A stretch of 64,000 nucleotides of DNA from CAYILR01 sp964364175 (GCA_964364175.1 CAYILR010000002.1:1-64000), one strand, 5' to 3'. Counted from the first letter of the stretch, positions 15,677-24,809 are shown. Numbers and translations: made by a program. Notes: generated by a model not told the origin, from the letters alone.

Positions 15677-17384
15677 ACCGCAAAAGACGTCGCTTGATTT
15701 TGCCCAAAATAGGATAGCGATTTTTGAGTCGAACTCGATTTAAATCACGGTCCAGCACGCTTGCCAGTTCGTCTCGGTACGACGATGCCGACGCTCTAGG
15801 AAAAATAACTTCATGAATCTCGGAGTCCAGCCCCAAAACATCCGCTCGTATTTGTTCATTCCAAGCAATTTGCTTGGATTCAAAAATCTCCTTCATCGTC
15901 TCTTCCAAACTGCGATGAGGAACCTGCTTCACCCAGGAACTCTCCACTGTTCCAAACAGGGCCACCATTCCCCGCATAAAAACAAGTTGGATCGGCAACG
16001 AACGATGAATGGTCCACTCGTCGTCAAAATAAACCAAACCTGCGCTAGTTTTGACAATATTTGATGGAATCGCGTCAAACCACCCGCCCGGCAATGCCCC
16101 ATCCTGAGAACGAAAAACCAGGAAATCCAAATAATTGACCAACAGATCCTTGAGCAAAGGCCAGGCTCGAGAACCTTCAAGCAATAGCGTTCTTTCCATT
16201 TCGTAGCTCATCAAAAATCCTTCAAGAAACGGAGCCTTCTGCCGAAGCGAATGAACCACTGTAAATTTGCCGGATTCTGGCACAGGTGTCCGAGCAGCCA
16301 ACAATCCCTTTTCAACCACCATCTTCCCATTCTGATCCTCACGAATCATGGTTTCAGTCGAAAATGCTGCTTTTCTTCCCGTCGCATAAAGACGCGCCAT
16401 CCAATCGGGCCGAGCAACCTGCCCCTGACTGGCAACCAAAAGAAACGAATGGGCAAACGAAGAGGCAATCCCCTCCTCTTGCAGGCCTTCAAAAACCGAT
16501 GCTTCATGAAAAAGCGGAGCACTTTCGGATCCATAATCACGGCTCTTAAACCCATTGATTAATTGGTTTGGCTTTAATGGATCACAACGAAATGCTTCTT
16601 CTGTCAGCAAGAGTTTCGGAATTTTATAGTCGGGGAAAGGATAGTAAAACCTTTGATTTTTTAAACCGGCAGCATGAACCATTTCACTCAGAGTTCGACG
16701 AGTGAATGTCTGCGCTGTCTTTTTCCCCATTTGGTACAATCCGTTGATTCCAAAAAAACGCTTACCCAAATGATCTTCTTTCATCCCATTGAAATATTTA
16801 AGACCCAACTGGTTTTCGATCGCCAGAACCAAAAGGCTTTTTTCACTCATATGTCGTCGGGCCAAGGCCAAGCTCTTTTCGAACGGAGAAGAACCCTCAA
16901 AAAACAATGCCGAATATTCAAAAACTCCAATTAGGGTCACAAGATCAAAGGAATCCGCACTGAAATCCAGGTCCTGAAAATTGGCGCAAAAGACCTGAAC
17001 TCCGGGCAAATCAGCACATCGGGCTTTAGCAATTCTTGCTCTCGCGGGAGCCCCCTCCACGGCCGTTACGTGACACCCTTTTTCGCCCAAAAAACGAGTA
17101 ATTGCTCCACAGCCCGCACCGAGCTCAAAAATCCGAGTGCCTGGTTTCAATTCCTCATCAAAAATCCGGAACAAATTTCCACGATCCCGACACAAATGAT
17201 ACTCTTCGGACCAATCTGCAAAAGGAAAAAACTCCTCAGAAAAAACAGACCGATCTTTGCAGGCTTCAATTTTCTTCAAAAGCGCGCTCTCAGTCCCGTC
17301 GCTGTAACCAAAATCGGGTTGCTGATGCCTAGGAAACCAAACACCGGACCCTGAATCTACTCGAAAATCGGCCTTGGTCAGCAT
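15666..17384 (-). CDS. Two-domain protein: SAM methyltransferase plus kinase-like C-terminal domain
   Basis: 572 residues. The N-terminal half is a class I methyltransferase (FELGAGCGAITRF, about 85-97, then VEGAPAR and LIGVFEY). The C-terminal half, about 320-560, is unassigned but has GGWFDAIPSNIV and VYFDDEWT spaced like the catalytic-loop Asp/Asn and metal-binding Asp of aminoglycoside-phosphotransferase folds, so it may be a (possibly inactive) kinase-like domain. Such long methyltransferases are met in glycan clusters. The gene is divergent from legC (88 bp) and overlaps gmhA tail to tail by 11 bp. A methyl-phosphate capping enzyme, as in some O-antigens, is an attractive but unproven idea. 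Confidence 0.75.
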   Translation of the reverse strand: MLTKADFRVDSGSGVWFPRHQQPDFGYSDGTESALLKKIEACKDRSVFSEEFFPFADWSEEYHLCRDRGNLFRIFDEELKPGTRIFELGAGCGAITRFLGEKGCHVTAVEGAPARARIAKARCADLPGVQVFCANFQDLDFSADSFDLVTLIGVFEYSALFFEGSSPFEKSLALARRHMSEKSLLVLAIENQLGLKYFNGMKEDHLGKRFFGINGLYQMGKKTAQTFTRRTLSEMVHAAGLKNQRFYYPFPDYKIPKLLLTEEAFRCDPLKPNQLINGFKSRDYGSESAPLFHEASVFEGLQEEGIASSFAHSFLLVASQGQVARPDWMARLYATGRKAAFSTETMIREDQNGKMVVEKGLLAARTPVPESGKFTVVHSLRQKAPFLEGFLMSYEMERTLLLEGSRAWPLLKDLLVNYLDFLVFRSQDGALPGGWFDAIPSNIVKTSAGLVYFDDEWTIHRSLPIQLVFMRGMVALFGTVESSWVKQVPHRSLEETMKEIFESKQIAWNEQIRADVLGLDSEIHEVIFPRASASSYRDELASVLDRDLNRVRLKNRYPILGKIKRRLLRFKA

Positions 17385-17403
17385 GAGTCAGGTCTTCTAT
17401 TTC

Positions 17404-17432
17404 TTGGGGTCATTGTCGCACAAAAGTATCAT
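17404..17432 (+). promoter_or_regulatory. Candidate sigma70-type promoter for the legC operon
   Basis: TTGGGG (17404-17409) and TATCAT (17427-17432) are separated by 17 bp, 41 bp ahead of the legC ATG. The -10 matches consensus at five of six positions, the -35 only at three. The 88-bp gap between divergent genes must contain promoters for both directions; this is the best plus-strand match I found. Confidence 0.3.
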
Positions 17433-17472
17433 AGTGCTTTTAAAACGTTAAGCAAAACGCTAAAAAAGAGGA

Positions 17473-18624
17473 ATGCATCCAATAATTCCATTGTCCGAAC
17501 CCGTCCTCGATGGAAACGAAGCTCAGTATGTTCAAGATTGCTTGAAATCGGGATGGGTGTCGACTGCCGGGCCCTGGGTCAATCGGTTTGAAAAAGAATT
17601 TTCGGCTTACGTGGGCACAGCAGGAGCTGTTTCAGTTTGCAATGGAACAGCTGCTCTCCACCTAGCCCTTATTTTGGCAGGAGTTCAAAACGGCGACGAA
17701 GTATTAGTTCCCACTTTTACCTTTATTGCGTCCGTGAATGCGATTCGCTACGCGGGTGGCAACCCCGTGTTTATGGACTGCGATCACCATTGCAACCTCG
17801 ATATCCAAAACGTCATTCGATTTTTGAATGAAGAGTGCGTCTTTGATGGCCAAAAAACGGTGCGAAAAAAATCGGGAAAAATAGTCCGTGCTATCGTACC
17901 GGTTCACATTTTTGGTTTCCCCGTTGATTTGAATCCTCTGCTTGAAGCGGCTCGTAAACTCAATGTATTAATCATCGAAGATGCAGCGGAGTCCCTCGGC
18001 AGCCGATACCTCCCCTCTGGAAAAATGACGGGAACTTTGGGTGACTTTGGATGCTATTCGTTCAATGGCAATAAAGTCATCACCAGTGGTGGTGGCGGAA
18101 TGCTCGTTTGCCGTTCACCTGAACTGCTTGCCAAAGCGCGATACCTATCGACTCAGGCCAAAGACGACGACCTTTTTTATATCCACCACGAAATAGGCTA
18201 CAATTACCGGCTCACCAGTTTGCAAGCAGCTCTCGGAATCGCGCAGCTCGAAAAAATTGATCAAGCATTGTCACGCCGACGGGAAAATTTTCACTCCTAT
18301 CAGACTTTGTTGAATACATTCGAAGAGGCTACTCTTTTGCAAGAAGCAGAAAACACACAGGCAAACTACTGGCTCTACACCCTGATATTCCGACACTCTG
18401 TCGATCTCAAGTCAATCATCGATCAACTGCAAACCCGCGGGGTCCAAGCACGACCCGCATGGATGCTCAACCATCTTCAAAAACCGTATCTGCAGTGTGA
18501 AAAATACGAAATTACCCAAGCTGCTCACATTCAACCCCGTATTCTCAATATTCCGAGCAGCAGCAACTTGACTCACAAAAATATTGAAACAGTTGTACGC
18601 GCTCTCAAAGAAAGTGTCTCTTGA
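17473..18624 (+). CDS. legC: LegC-type PLP aminotransferase (nonulosonate pathway)
   Basis: DegT/DnrJ/EryC1/StrS aminotransferase that installs the 4-amino group on the 4-keto-6-deoxy NDP-GlcNAc intermediate of legionaminic acid synthesis. SGWVSTAGP near the start, then the PLP lysine K201 in SFNGNKVITSGGGGM, a string I associate with LegC. 383 residues, usual length. An AGAGGA runs directly into the ATG, so spacing is unusually short, but the homologous start IPLSEP supports this choice. First gene of a tightly coupled operon reaching at least 25489 (NeuA) and probably 29224. Partner enzymes LegI, PtmE and LegF are in the same operon; LegB is 12 kb downstream. Confidence 0.88.
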   Translation: MHPIIPLSEPVLDGNEAQYVQDCLKSGWVSTAGPWVNRFEKEFSAYVGTAGAVSVCNGTAALHLALILAGVQNGDEVLVPTFTFIASVNAIRYAGGNPVFMDCDHHCNLDIQNVIRFLNEECVFDGQKTVRKKSGKIVRAIVPVHIFGFPVDLNPLLEAARKLNVLIIEDAAESLGSRYLPSGKMTGTLGDFGCYSFNGNKVITSGGGGMLVCRSPELLAKARYLSTQAKDDDLFYIHHEIGYNYRLTSLQAALGIAQLEKIDQALSRRRENFHSYQTLLNTFEEATLLQEAENTQANYWLYTLIFRHSVDLKSIIDQLQTRGVQARPAWMLNHLQKPYLQCEKYEITQAAHIQPRILNIPSSSNLTHKNIETVVRALKESVS

Positions 18625-19502
18625 TGCGTACAGCCGTATTTACAGCAATATACCCCGCTGCAAAACCCTTTCTAGATGAGTACTTTGCGGCACTGAAATC
18701 GCAGACCGAGTCTAAATACGAACTTTTTTTGGTCGCCGACTCGATCGATCAACCTGAAATTTTTTTGTCGCCACATCTCAAAAGCCTTAAATCGCCTTGG
18801 TCAGTGCACCCTGCTTCCGGAACACCGCCTCAGATTCGAAAACAAGGAATCACCGAGGCTATCAAACAGGGATTTGAAGCTCTGATTTTTGCAGACATCG
18901 ATGATCGAATGGCGCCCAATCGGGTGGAAGTCAGCCGAGAATATTTATCCAGGAATTCGATTCTGGTGAACGAAGTCTTGTTGGTTGGCAAGAATCTCAA
19001 CTCACCCGTTTCATTTTTGAAACCCCGTTTTCGAGACGGTCAAAAAATCGGATTTTCGGATATCAAAGCTGGAAACTGCCTCGGTCTTTCGAATACTGCA
19101 ATTCTCACCAAATGCCTCGAAACCGTTGATTTTCCCGAGATTCCAGACTATCTTGTTGCTTTTGATTGGGCACTTTATTTTCAGCTGCTTCACCGGGGAG
19201 AGTTTGCATTGTTCACAGATAAAACCTGGACAGAGTACCGTCAGCACGATCAGAACTGCGCGTCGCCAATTGACTGGAGTCCTTTGCAAATCCAGCAGAA
19301 TCTCGAAACAAAGTACAGTTTTTACCGGTACGCAGCAAAATTCGACAAATCCTTTCAAAACTGGGTTCGTATTTTTGAAAAACTGATCGCAGAGATTCGG
19401 AAAAACCCTCAGTTTTTGGATCGTTATGTCGAAGTTCTGCGCGCTCGAGCTCCAGCGAATCCACTTTGGTGGGAAAACATTCAACCCTGGGAGTTTTCAT
19501 GA
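18624..19502 (+). CDS. Putative GT-A glycosyltransferase of the nonulosonate operon
   Basis: 292 residues, distantly like GT2 enzymes. The N terminus (TAIYPAAKPFLDEY) and the acidic metal-site candidate FADIDDRM (about 90-97) fit a GT-A fold; DWALYFQLL and EYRQHDQN near 180-215 resemble the acceptor region. No membrane segments. ATG 18624 shares one base with the legC stop (TGATG). Its position between legC and neuB suggests it transfers the nonulosonate or a neighbouring sugar, but typical sialyl- or nonulosonyl-transferases look different, so this is context only. The call may be wrong in detail. Confidence 0.6.
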   Translation: MRTAVFTAIYPAAKPFLDEYFAALKSQTESKYELFLVADSIDQPEIFLSPHLKSLKSPWSVHPASGTPPQIRKQGITEAIKQGFEALIFADIDDRMAPNRVEVSREYLSRNSILVNEVLLVGKNLNSPVSFLKPRFRDGQKIGFSDIKAGNCLGLSNTAILTKCLETVDFPEIPDYLVAFDWALYFQLLHRGEFALFTDKTWTEYRQHDQNCASPIDWSPLQIQQNLETKYSFYRYAAKFDKSFQNWVRIFEKLIAEIRKNPQFLDRYVEVLRARAPANPLWWENIQPWEFS

Positions 19503-20551
19503 AATTTGGAAATTTGGAAATCAGCAACTTCGGCAGGCCCTACATAATTGCCGAACTCGGATCCAACCACAACGGTCGGATGGATTTGGCGCGCCAACTC
19601 ATCGATGAGGCAAAAAAATCAGGTGCCCACTGCGTAAAATTCCAATCTTGGACAAAGGAAACGATTTTTTCAAAAAAAGTATACGAAGATAATTATTTTT
19701 TGAATGATGATTACAGAGAAAGAAAAGACCACACGCTCGAAACTATCGTGGACGAGTACAGCGTCAGCGAAAACGAGCTATTAGAACTCAAAAAATACTG
19801 TGACCAAGTTAAAATTGATTTTGCTTCGACCCCTTTTTCAAAACAAGAAACTGATTTCTTAGTCGACCGGCTTAACGCAAGTTTCATCAAAATCGCTTCG
19901 ATGGATTTGAACAACCTTCCATTCCTTGATTATCTGGCACGTAAAAACCGCCCGATCGTCCTATCGACCGGCCTCAGCACCCTTTCCGAGATTGATCAGG
20001 CGATCGATGTCATCGAAAAAACAGGAAATCGCCAGATTTGCATCCTTCATTGCGTTTCGGTCTATCCACCCAAAGATGAGGACGTCAATCTCAACAATTT
20101 AGAAATGCTGCGGCAATGTTATCCAGAATATCCGATTGGATTTTCGGACCACAGTATCGGGATTGCGATCCCCCTCGCCGCTGTTGCCAAAGGAGCTTGC
20201 CTGATTGAGAAACATTTCACTCTCGATAAGAACATGCCTGGATGGGATCACAAGGTTTCGGCAACTCCAGAAGAAATGCACGAAATCGTCCAAGGATCCG
20301 AAAAAATCCACAAAGCGTTGGGCTCTTTCCGGAGAACCCTTTCTGAGGACGAGATTAAGAAAATCCCAGCTTTCCGACGAAGCATTGTCGCTGCAAAACC
20401 CATTCCTATGGGAAAACAAATTTCAGCGAATGATCTTGATCTCAAAAGACCTGGAACAGGTTTAGAACCAAAACAGATGGAATGGGTGATCGGCCGCATC
20501 GCCAAACGCTCCATCGCTTTTGATGAAATCATTCAACCCACCGATTTTTAA
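19499..20551 (+). CDS. neuB: N-acetylneuraminate/legionaminate synthase (NeuB/LegI family)
   Basis: Condenses phosphoenolpyruvate with a 2-acetamido hexose (here probably 2,4-diacetamido-2,4,6-trideoxymannose) to the nine-carbon acid. The TIM-barrel part has AELGSNHNG, VKFQSWTKE, GFSDHSIG and EKHFTLD; the C-terminal SAF/antifreeze-like domain follows (RRSIVAAKPI, about 290 on, to the end). 350 residues, standard. ATG 19499 forms ATGA with the upstream stop, which is preferred to a longer frame. Presence beside LegC and a PtmE-like enzyme points to legionaminic rather than sialic acid; NeuB alone would not distinguish them. Confidence 0.93.
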   Translation: MKFGNLEISNFGRPYIIAELGSNHNGRMDLARQLIDEAKKSGAHCVKFQSWTKETIFSKKVYEDNYFLNDDYRERKDHTLETIVDEYSVSENELLELKKYCDQVKIDFASTPFSKQETDFLVDRLNASFIKIASMDLNNLPFLDYLARKNRPIVLSTGLSTLSEIDQAIDVIEKTGNRQICILHCVSVYPPKDEDVNLNNLEMLRQCYPEYPIGFSDHSIGIAIPLAAVAKGACLIEKHFTLDKNMPGWDHKVSATPEEMHEIVQGSEKIHKALGSFRRTLSEDEIKKIPAFRRSIVAAKPIPMGKQISANDLDLKRPGTGLEPKQMEWVIGRIAKRSIAFDEIIQPTDF

Positions 20552-20555
20552 TTTT

Positions 20556-21593
20556 ATGAATCAAAACCTCATCACTCAACCGAATGTTCCTTTGTTGGAT
20601 GCCCTAAAAAAACTGGATAAATCAGGGACCGGAATCCTATTGATTGTGGATTCAAAAGACAAGCTTCTAGGGGTCATCACCGATGGGGATGTGCGAAGAG
20701 CACTATTGAAAAACATCAGTCTGCAAGCGCCGGTATCAGAAGTCATGAATCGGAAATTTCGATCGTGGCCATTGGAAAAATCAAGAGAGACTGCCATTTT
20801 GTATTTGAAGCGAATGGAATTACGTCAGCTGCCGGTCGTCGACAAAAATGGCACCTTGGTCGATATAATTCTCTTGGATACTGAGGAATTCAAAAATTCC
20901 CCCAATCCGGTGGTATTCATGGCGGGAGGCATGGGAAGTCGCCTGCATCCCCTCACTCAGGACGTCCCGAAGCCGATGCTGGCCGTAGGCGGCAAGCCCA
21001 TCGTTGAAATCATGCTGGATCGGTTCGCCAACCAGGGATTTGATCAATTCTTCATGTGTACGAACTTCAAGTCCGAATACATCGAGAACCACTTTCAGTC
21101 GGGCGAGAAATGGAATGTCTCCATTAAATTCGCACGGGAAGAGAAACGTCTGGGGACCGCAGGCGCTCTTTCTTTGTTGAAAAATGACCTTAAGATGCCC
21201 TTTGTCGTCATGAATGCAGATATTCTCTCAGGACTCGATCTTTATAAATTTCTGGAATTTCATCAAAAAAATCCAGCGATCGCTTCGGTCTGCGTAGCTC
21301 AATATTCCGTCGAAGTTCCCTACGGAGTAGTCGAAATGAAAAATCAACGGATCGTCAATATCGTGGAAAAACCCACCCATCGGTTTCATATCAACAGCGG
21401 CATCTATCTCCTGGATCCAAAAGTATTTGATTTCATCCCCTTCAATGAATTTTTAGACATGCCTGCACTCCTGCACAAACTCATCGATGCAGGACACACT
21501 GTGAACTCATTTCCGTTGCACGAATATTGGGCCGACATTGGAAATGTGGGTGACTACGAAAAAGCAAACGCAGACTTTGGTACGGTTTTTTGA
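20556..21593 (+). CDS. ptmE: CBS-domain nucleotidyltransferase, PtmE-like (GlcN-1-P guanylyltransferase)
   Basis: Two CBS motifs (about 1-60 and 65-120: GVITDGDVRRAL, ELRQLPVVD) precede a sugar-phosphate nucleotidyltransferase domain starting with MAGGMGSRLHPLT (about 127-139) and including KPMLAVGGKP and NADIL. In Campylobacter jejuni PtmE, which has this architecture, makes GDP-glucosamine to start GDP-based legionaminic acid synthesis. ATG 20556 follows the neuB stop by 4 bp. Its presence, with LegB and LegC, is the best reason to call the pathway legionaminic. GTP specificity cannot be read from sequence by eye. Confidence 0.85.
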   Translation: MNQNLITQPNVPLLDALKKLDKSGTGILLIVDSKDKLLGVITDGDVRRALLKNISLQAPVSEVMNRKFRSWPLEKSRETAILYLKRMELRQLPVVDKNGTLVDIILLDTEEFKNSPNPVVFMAGGMGSRLHPLTQDVPKPMLAVGGKPIVEIMLDRFANQGFDQFFMCTNFKSEYIENHFQSGEKWNVSIKFAREEKRLGTAGALSLLKNDLKMPFVVMNADILSGLDLYKFLEFHQKNPAIASVCVAQYSVEVPYGVVEMKNQRIVNIVEKPTHRFHINSGIYLLDPKVFDFIPFNEFLDMPALLHKLIDAGHTVNSFPLHEYWADIGNVGDYEKANADFGTVF

Positions 21594-22531
21594 TGAAGCT
21601 GCGCACAGCACTCATTGGTCTTGGCAATATCGGCAGTCAATACGACCAAGGGGTGCGATCGAAGTCCCCGAGAACACATGTTGGGGCAATCCTCCAATCC
21701 CGAGGTTTTGAACTCTGTGCTGTATTCGACAGCAGTGCGACCGCTCGACGGCAGTTTCAGAAAGATTGGAAGCAGGATATTCCCGTATTTTCGTCCTTAT
21801 CGGCGCTGCTGAAATCACAAGCATTCGACGTCATCACTCTGGCCTCATCCACGCAAAGCCATTTTTCTATTTTGAAATCAGTGATCACCCAATCTCCCCA
21901 ATTGATTTTTTGTGAGAAGCCCTTTTGTAAAACTTTCACAGAAGCGAAAAAAATCGCCCGCGCAGCTGATCAGGCGCAAATCCCCATCCTGGTGAACTAC
22001 CATCGGAGATGGGATCCACGATTCGATCAATTTAAAAAAATACTGTCCAGCTCCGGAACCCCAATCAAAGTGATCGTGACCTACCAAAAAGGACTCGTGA
22101 ACTATGGTTCCCACGCCATCGATCTTCTGATGAATTTATTTGGCCCCATTCACTCCGTTTTTCCAACCCCATCGCTCTCAGCTCAAATCAGGTTTGTATC
22201 TGGATTTGACGCTCATCTGATCGCAGTAGAGGGAACCCAATACGATTTATTTGAATTTGAATTTTACTTTAAGAATAGAAAAATCGAAATCGTCTACGGC
22301 GGTGAAGAATTTCACAGCTACAGCGCAAAACCCAACTTATGGTACAAAGGTTATACTTGCCTGAGTCAGAAACCAAAACGCTGGACTGCCCCTCGATCCA
22401 GTCCCCTCCTTCGAGCCTACTCAGAAATTAGTGCCTTCCTCAACAGGCAAGCCCCATTGCCGAAAAGCAATGCCTCAAGTGCGCTCAAAGTCCATCAGGT
22501 GATCGATCAAATTCAGAGAGGCCAAGCTTGA
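21593..22531 (+). CDS. Gfo/Idh/MocA-family oxidoreductase
   Basis: NAD(P)-dependent sugar oxidoreductase. The nucleotide site is GLGNIGSQYD (10-19) and the conserved CEKPF (about 104-108) is the EKP motif of the family; HRRWDPRF follows. ATG 21593 shares one base with the ptmE stop (TGATG). 312 residues, usual length. Followed with 4-bp overlap by the unidentified gene at 22528 and then a DegT aminotransferase, so an oxidation/transamination couple making an amino sugar is plausible, as in NtdC/NtdA kanosamine synthesis. Alternatively it works on the GlcN precursor in the ptm branch. Substrate unknown. Confidence 0.85.
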   Translation: MKLRTALIGLGNIGSQYDQGVRSKSPRTHVGAILQSRGFELCAVFDSSATARRQFQKDWKQDIPVFSSLSALLKSQAFDVITLASSTQSHFSILKSVITQSPQLIFCEKPFCKTFTEAKKIARAADQAQIPILVNYHRRWDPRFDQFKKILSSSGTPIKVIVTYQKGLVNYGSHAIDLLMNLFGPIHSVFPTPSLSAQIRFVSGFDAHLIAVEGTQYDLFEFEFYFKNRKIEIVYGGEEFHSYSAKPNLWYKGYTCLSQKPKRWTAPRSSPLLRAYSEISAFLNRQAPLPKSNASSALKVHQVIDQIQRGQA

Positions 22532-23544
22532 TTCTCTTCGTTTGTGATCAGATCGCTGGAGCAGAGTATATTTTTCCTCTTTTGCTTGATTTCAAAAAAA
22601 ATCAATTTACAAATTGGACCGTAGTTTCATCCGAAGTATCTTCTCGTTTTTTAGCGAATCGAGGGTTTGATTCCCTGACCCTCAAAGATCCTTCTTCATT
22701 TGACGCCGAGTCTTACCTCGATCGTCTCCAACCCGAACTAGCCCTCATTTCCACGTCTCAGAACAGCTTGCTCGAACGAAAATTTCTGCAGTCCCTAAAA
22801 AAAAGAGGCACTCACAGCTATCAATTCATCGACAATTGGATGAATTATTCGCAACGTTTTACCGTCCACAACGAATTATTGTATCCTGATGGAATTTTCA
22901 CCCTAGACACGACAGCAAAAGAAGAGATGATCCGAGCTGGAATTCCTGAACAGCTGATTCAGATCGTTGGCCAGCCCTATTTGGAATACCAGCTCAATAC
23001 GCTGTCTCGATCAAAAGAACCGCATACCAACAAGAACTCAGTCTTGCTCATCAGTCAGCCCGTGGCTCAATATTACAACAAGCGCTTGGACTATGACGAA
23101 GTCAGCTTCGTCAAAACAGCCCTTCAGTCTTGTCAAACAGCTGGAATCTCTGAAGCAAAAATAAAAATTCTTTTGCACCCCACTCAAGAACCCAGCGTGC
23201 TGCAAAAGCTGTTGCCTCAAGAACGCTCAGATCAAATGATCCTCAAAAAATTTCCTGACCATTTGGATAAATTTGGCCATGTTTTGGGAATGTTTTCACT
23301 CCTCATGGTTCAAACGTCCCTGGTCGGAATACCAACTGCATCATTGCAACCTGGGGGAAAGGGAGAGGATCTATGCTTTTTGTCCAAAAAAGGCTACATT
23401 CCCAAACTAACAACCGTTGAGGAAACTGTGACTTTTTTGCAGACCGACCAAAACTTCAACCCTCCCCAGGCTCTGATCGACTCGATTCGAGGCAGCCTGA
23501 TTCGGCTGAAAACCTTGGTCTTAGAAAAAAGGAGTACTAAATGA
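22528..23544 (+). CDS. Unidentified protein of the nonulosonate operon, possible GT-B fold
   Basis: 338 residues, no family recognised. The opening ILFVCDQIAGAEYI resembles the first strand and loop of GT-B folds, including NeuC-type 2-epimerases and glycosyltransferases; ILLHPTQEP and GIPTASLQPGGKG in the second half would suit the C-terminal Rossmann domain. No membrane segments. The start is a TTG at 22528 overlapping the previous stop as TTGA. An A8 run lies at 22797-22804. It occupies the place in the operon where a LegG/NeuC-type epimerase would be expected and none is found, so it is a candidate for that step; a glycosyltransferase is the other main option. Confidence 0.6.
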   Translation: MILFVCDQIAGAEYIFPLLLDFKKNQFTNWTVVSSEVSSRFLANRGFDSLTLKDPSSFDAESYLDRLQPELALISTSQNSLLERKFLQSLKKRGTHSYQFIDNWMNYSQRFTVHNELLYPDGIFTLDTTAKEEMIRAGIPEQLIQIVGQPYLEYQLNTLSRSKEPHTNKNSVLLISQPVAQYYNKRLDYDEVSFVKTALQSCQTAGISEAKIKILLHPTQEPSVLQKLLPQERSDQMILKKFPDHLDKFGHVLGMFSLLMVQTSLVGIPTASLQPGGKGEDLCFLSKKGYIPKLTTVEETVTFLQTDQNFNPPQALIDSIRGSLIRLKTLVLEKRSTK

Positions 23545-24809
23545 GCACCCTCGCACTTCACGGAGGAAAACCCATACGAACTGCACCTTTCTCTCCGTCC
23601 ATCACCACAGGAGAAGAAGAGATTGCTGCGGCCACCCAGGTCTTACGCTCGGGACTTTTGTCCGGCTTCGTCGGCAGCGCAAGCCCAGAATTTCACGGCG
23701 GACCGGCAGTTAAAAAACTCGAATCACTCTGGTCCGAAAAATTCGAAGTTAAACATTCGGTGTCCTGCAATTCGGCCACCTCGGCGCTGATGATGGCGAT
23801 CGGTGCCGCTGGAATCGGCCCGGGAGACGAAGTCATTGTCAGTCCCTACACCATGTCCGCCACCGCTACCTCTATTTTGATTTGGGGAGGTGTCCCTGTT
23901 TTTGCAGATATTGAGCCGGATTTTTTCTGCCTTGATCCAAAAAGCGTCGAAGCACGAATCACTCCCAGAACCAAAGCCATCCTCACTACAGATATTCATG
24001 GGCAGTCCTCGGCCATGGATGAACTCCTGAGAATCGCAAAAAAGCATCGCCTCTTGGTCATCAATGATTCCGCACAAGCACCCGGTGCCAAATACCGAGG
24101 GAAATATGCGGGCACACTCGGGGACATCGGTATCTACAGCCTCAACCGTCATAAAAACTTCCAGTGCGGCGAAGGTGGAGTTGCAGTCACTCATGATTCC
24201 GAACTGGCACTCCGGCTCAAACTGATTCGAAATCATGGAGAAAACCTGGTGGACAAGCCAGGATTCGAACCCAAAAGCATCGTCAACATGATCGGCTTTA
24301 ATTTCCGCATGACGGAAATCGAAGCTGCAATTGCCTTCGAACAGCTTCGAAAAATGGATCAACTGAATCAACATAGAATTGATTTAGCGGAGCAATTGAC
24401 CGAGGGACTGTCATCTATTCCGTTTCTTCAGACACCAAAAATCCGAGAAAACTGCTCGCACGTTTTTTACATGTACATCTTGTTGTTCAAAAACGACGTA
24501 GCGAAACAATCGCGCACCGAGTTCCTCACAAAAGTACGAGCCGAAGGAATCCCCATCTGGGGTGGCTATCTGAAGCCTCTTTATTTAGAACCCTTGTACC
24601 AAAAGCAAACCGCTATCGGTGACAAGGGATTCCCTTTCGTAGGACCGCATTATTCGGGGCAAGTGAACTATCGGAAAGGACTCTGTCCCGTAGCCGAGGA
24701 TCTCTTTGAAAACAAAACGATCGTCAACCCCTACCTCTATCCACCCTTGAGTGCCACAGACATGAACGACATCATTGCCGCAATTCGAAAAGTTTTGGAG
24801 CACCAATGA
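23541..24809 (+). CDS. DegT/DnrJ/EryC1-family PLP aminotransferase
   Basis: Aminotransferase for a keto sugar. PLP lysine K205 in SLNRHKNFQCGEGGV, SCNSATSALMM at the cofactor phosphate site, GFNFRMTEIEAAI further on. 422 residues, longer than the usual ~370-390, with an N-terminal LALHGGKPIR start like the AHBA synthase/StsC branch that uses inositol or related ketones. ATG 23541 makes ATGA with the upstream stop. Paired with the Gfo/Idh oxidoreductase two genes upstream, it may form the oxidation/transamination couple described there. Distinct from LegC, so the operon has two aminotransferases. Confidence 0.87.
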   Translation: MSTLALHGGKPIRTAPFSPSITTGEEEIAAATQVLRSGLLSGFVGSASPEFHGGPAVKKLESLWSEKFEVKHSVSCNSATSALMMAIGAAGIGPGDEVIVSPYTMSATATSILIWGGVPVFADIEPDFFCLDPKSVEARITPRTKAILTTDIHGQSSAMDELLRIAKKHRLLVINDSAQAPGAKYRGKYAGTLGDIGIYSLNRHKNFQCGEGGVAVTHDSELALRLKLIRNHGENLVDKPGFEPKSIVNMIGFNFRMTEIEAAIAFEQLRKMDQLNQHRIDLAEQLTEGLSSIPFLQTPKIRENCSHVFYMYILLFKNDVAKQSRTEFLTKVRAEGIPIWGGYLKPLYLEPLYQKQTAIGDKGFPFVGPHYSGQVNYRKGLCPVAEDLFENKTIVNPYLYPPLSATDMNDIIAAIRKVLEHQ

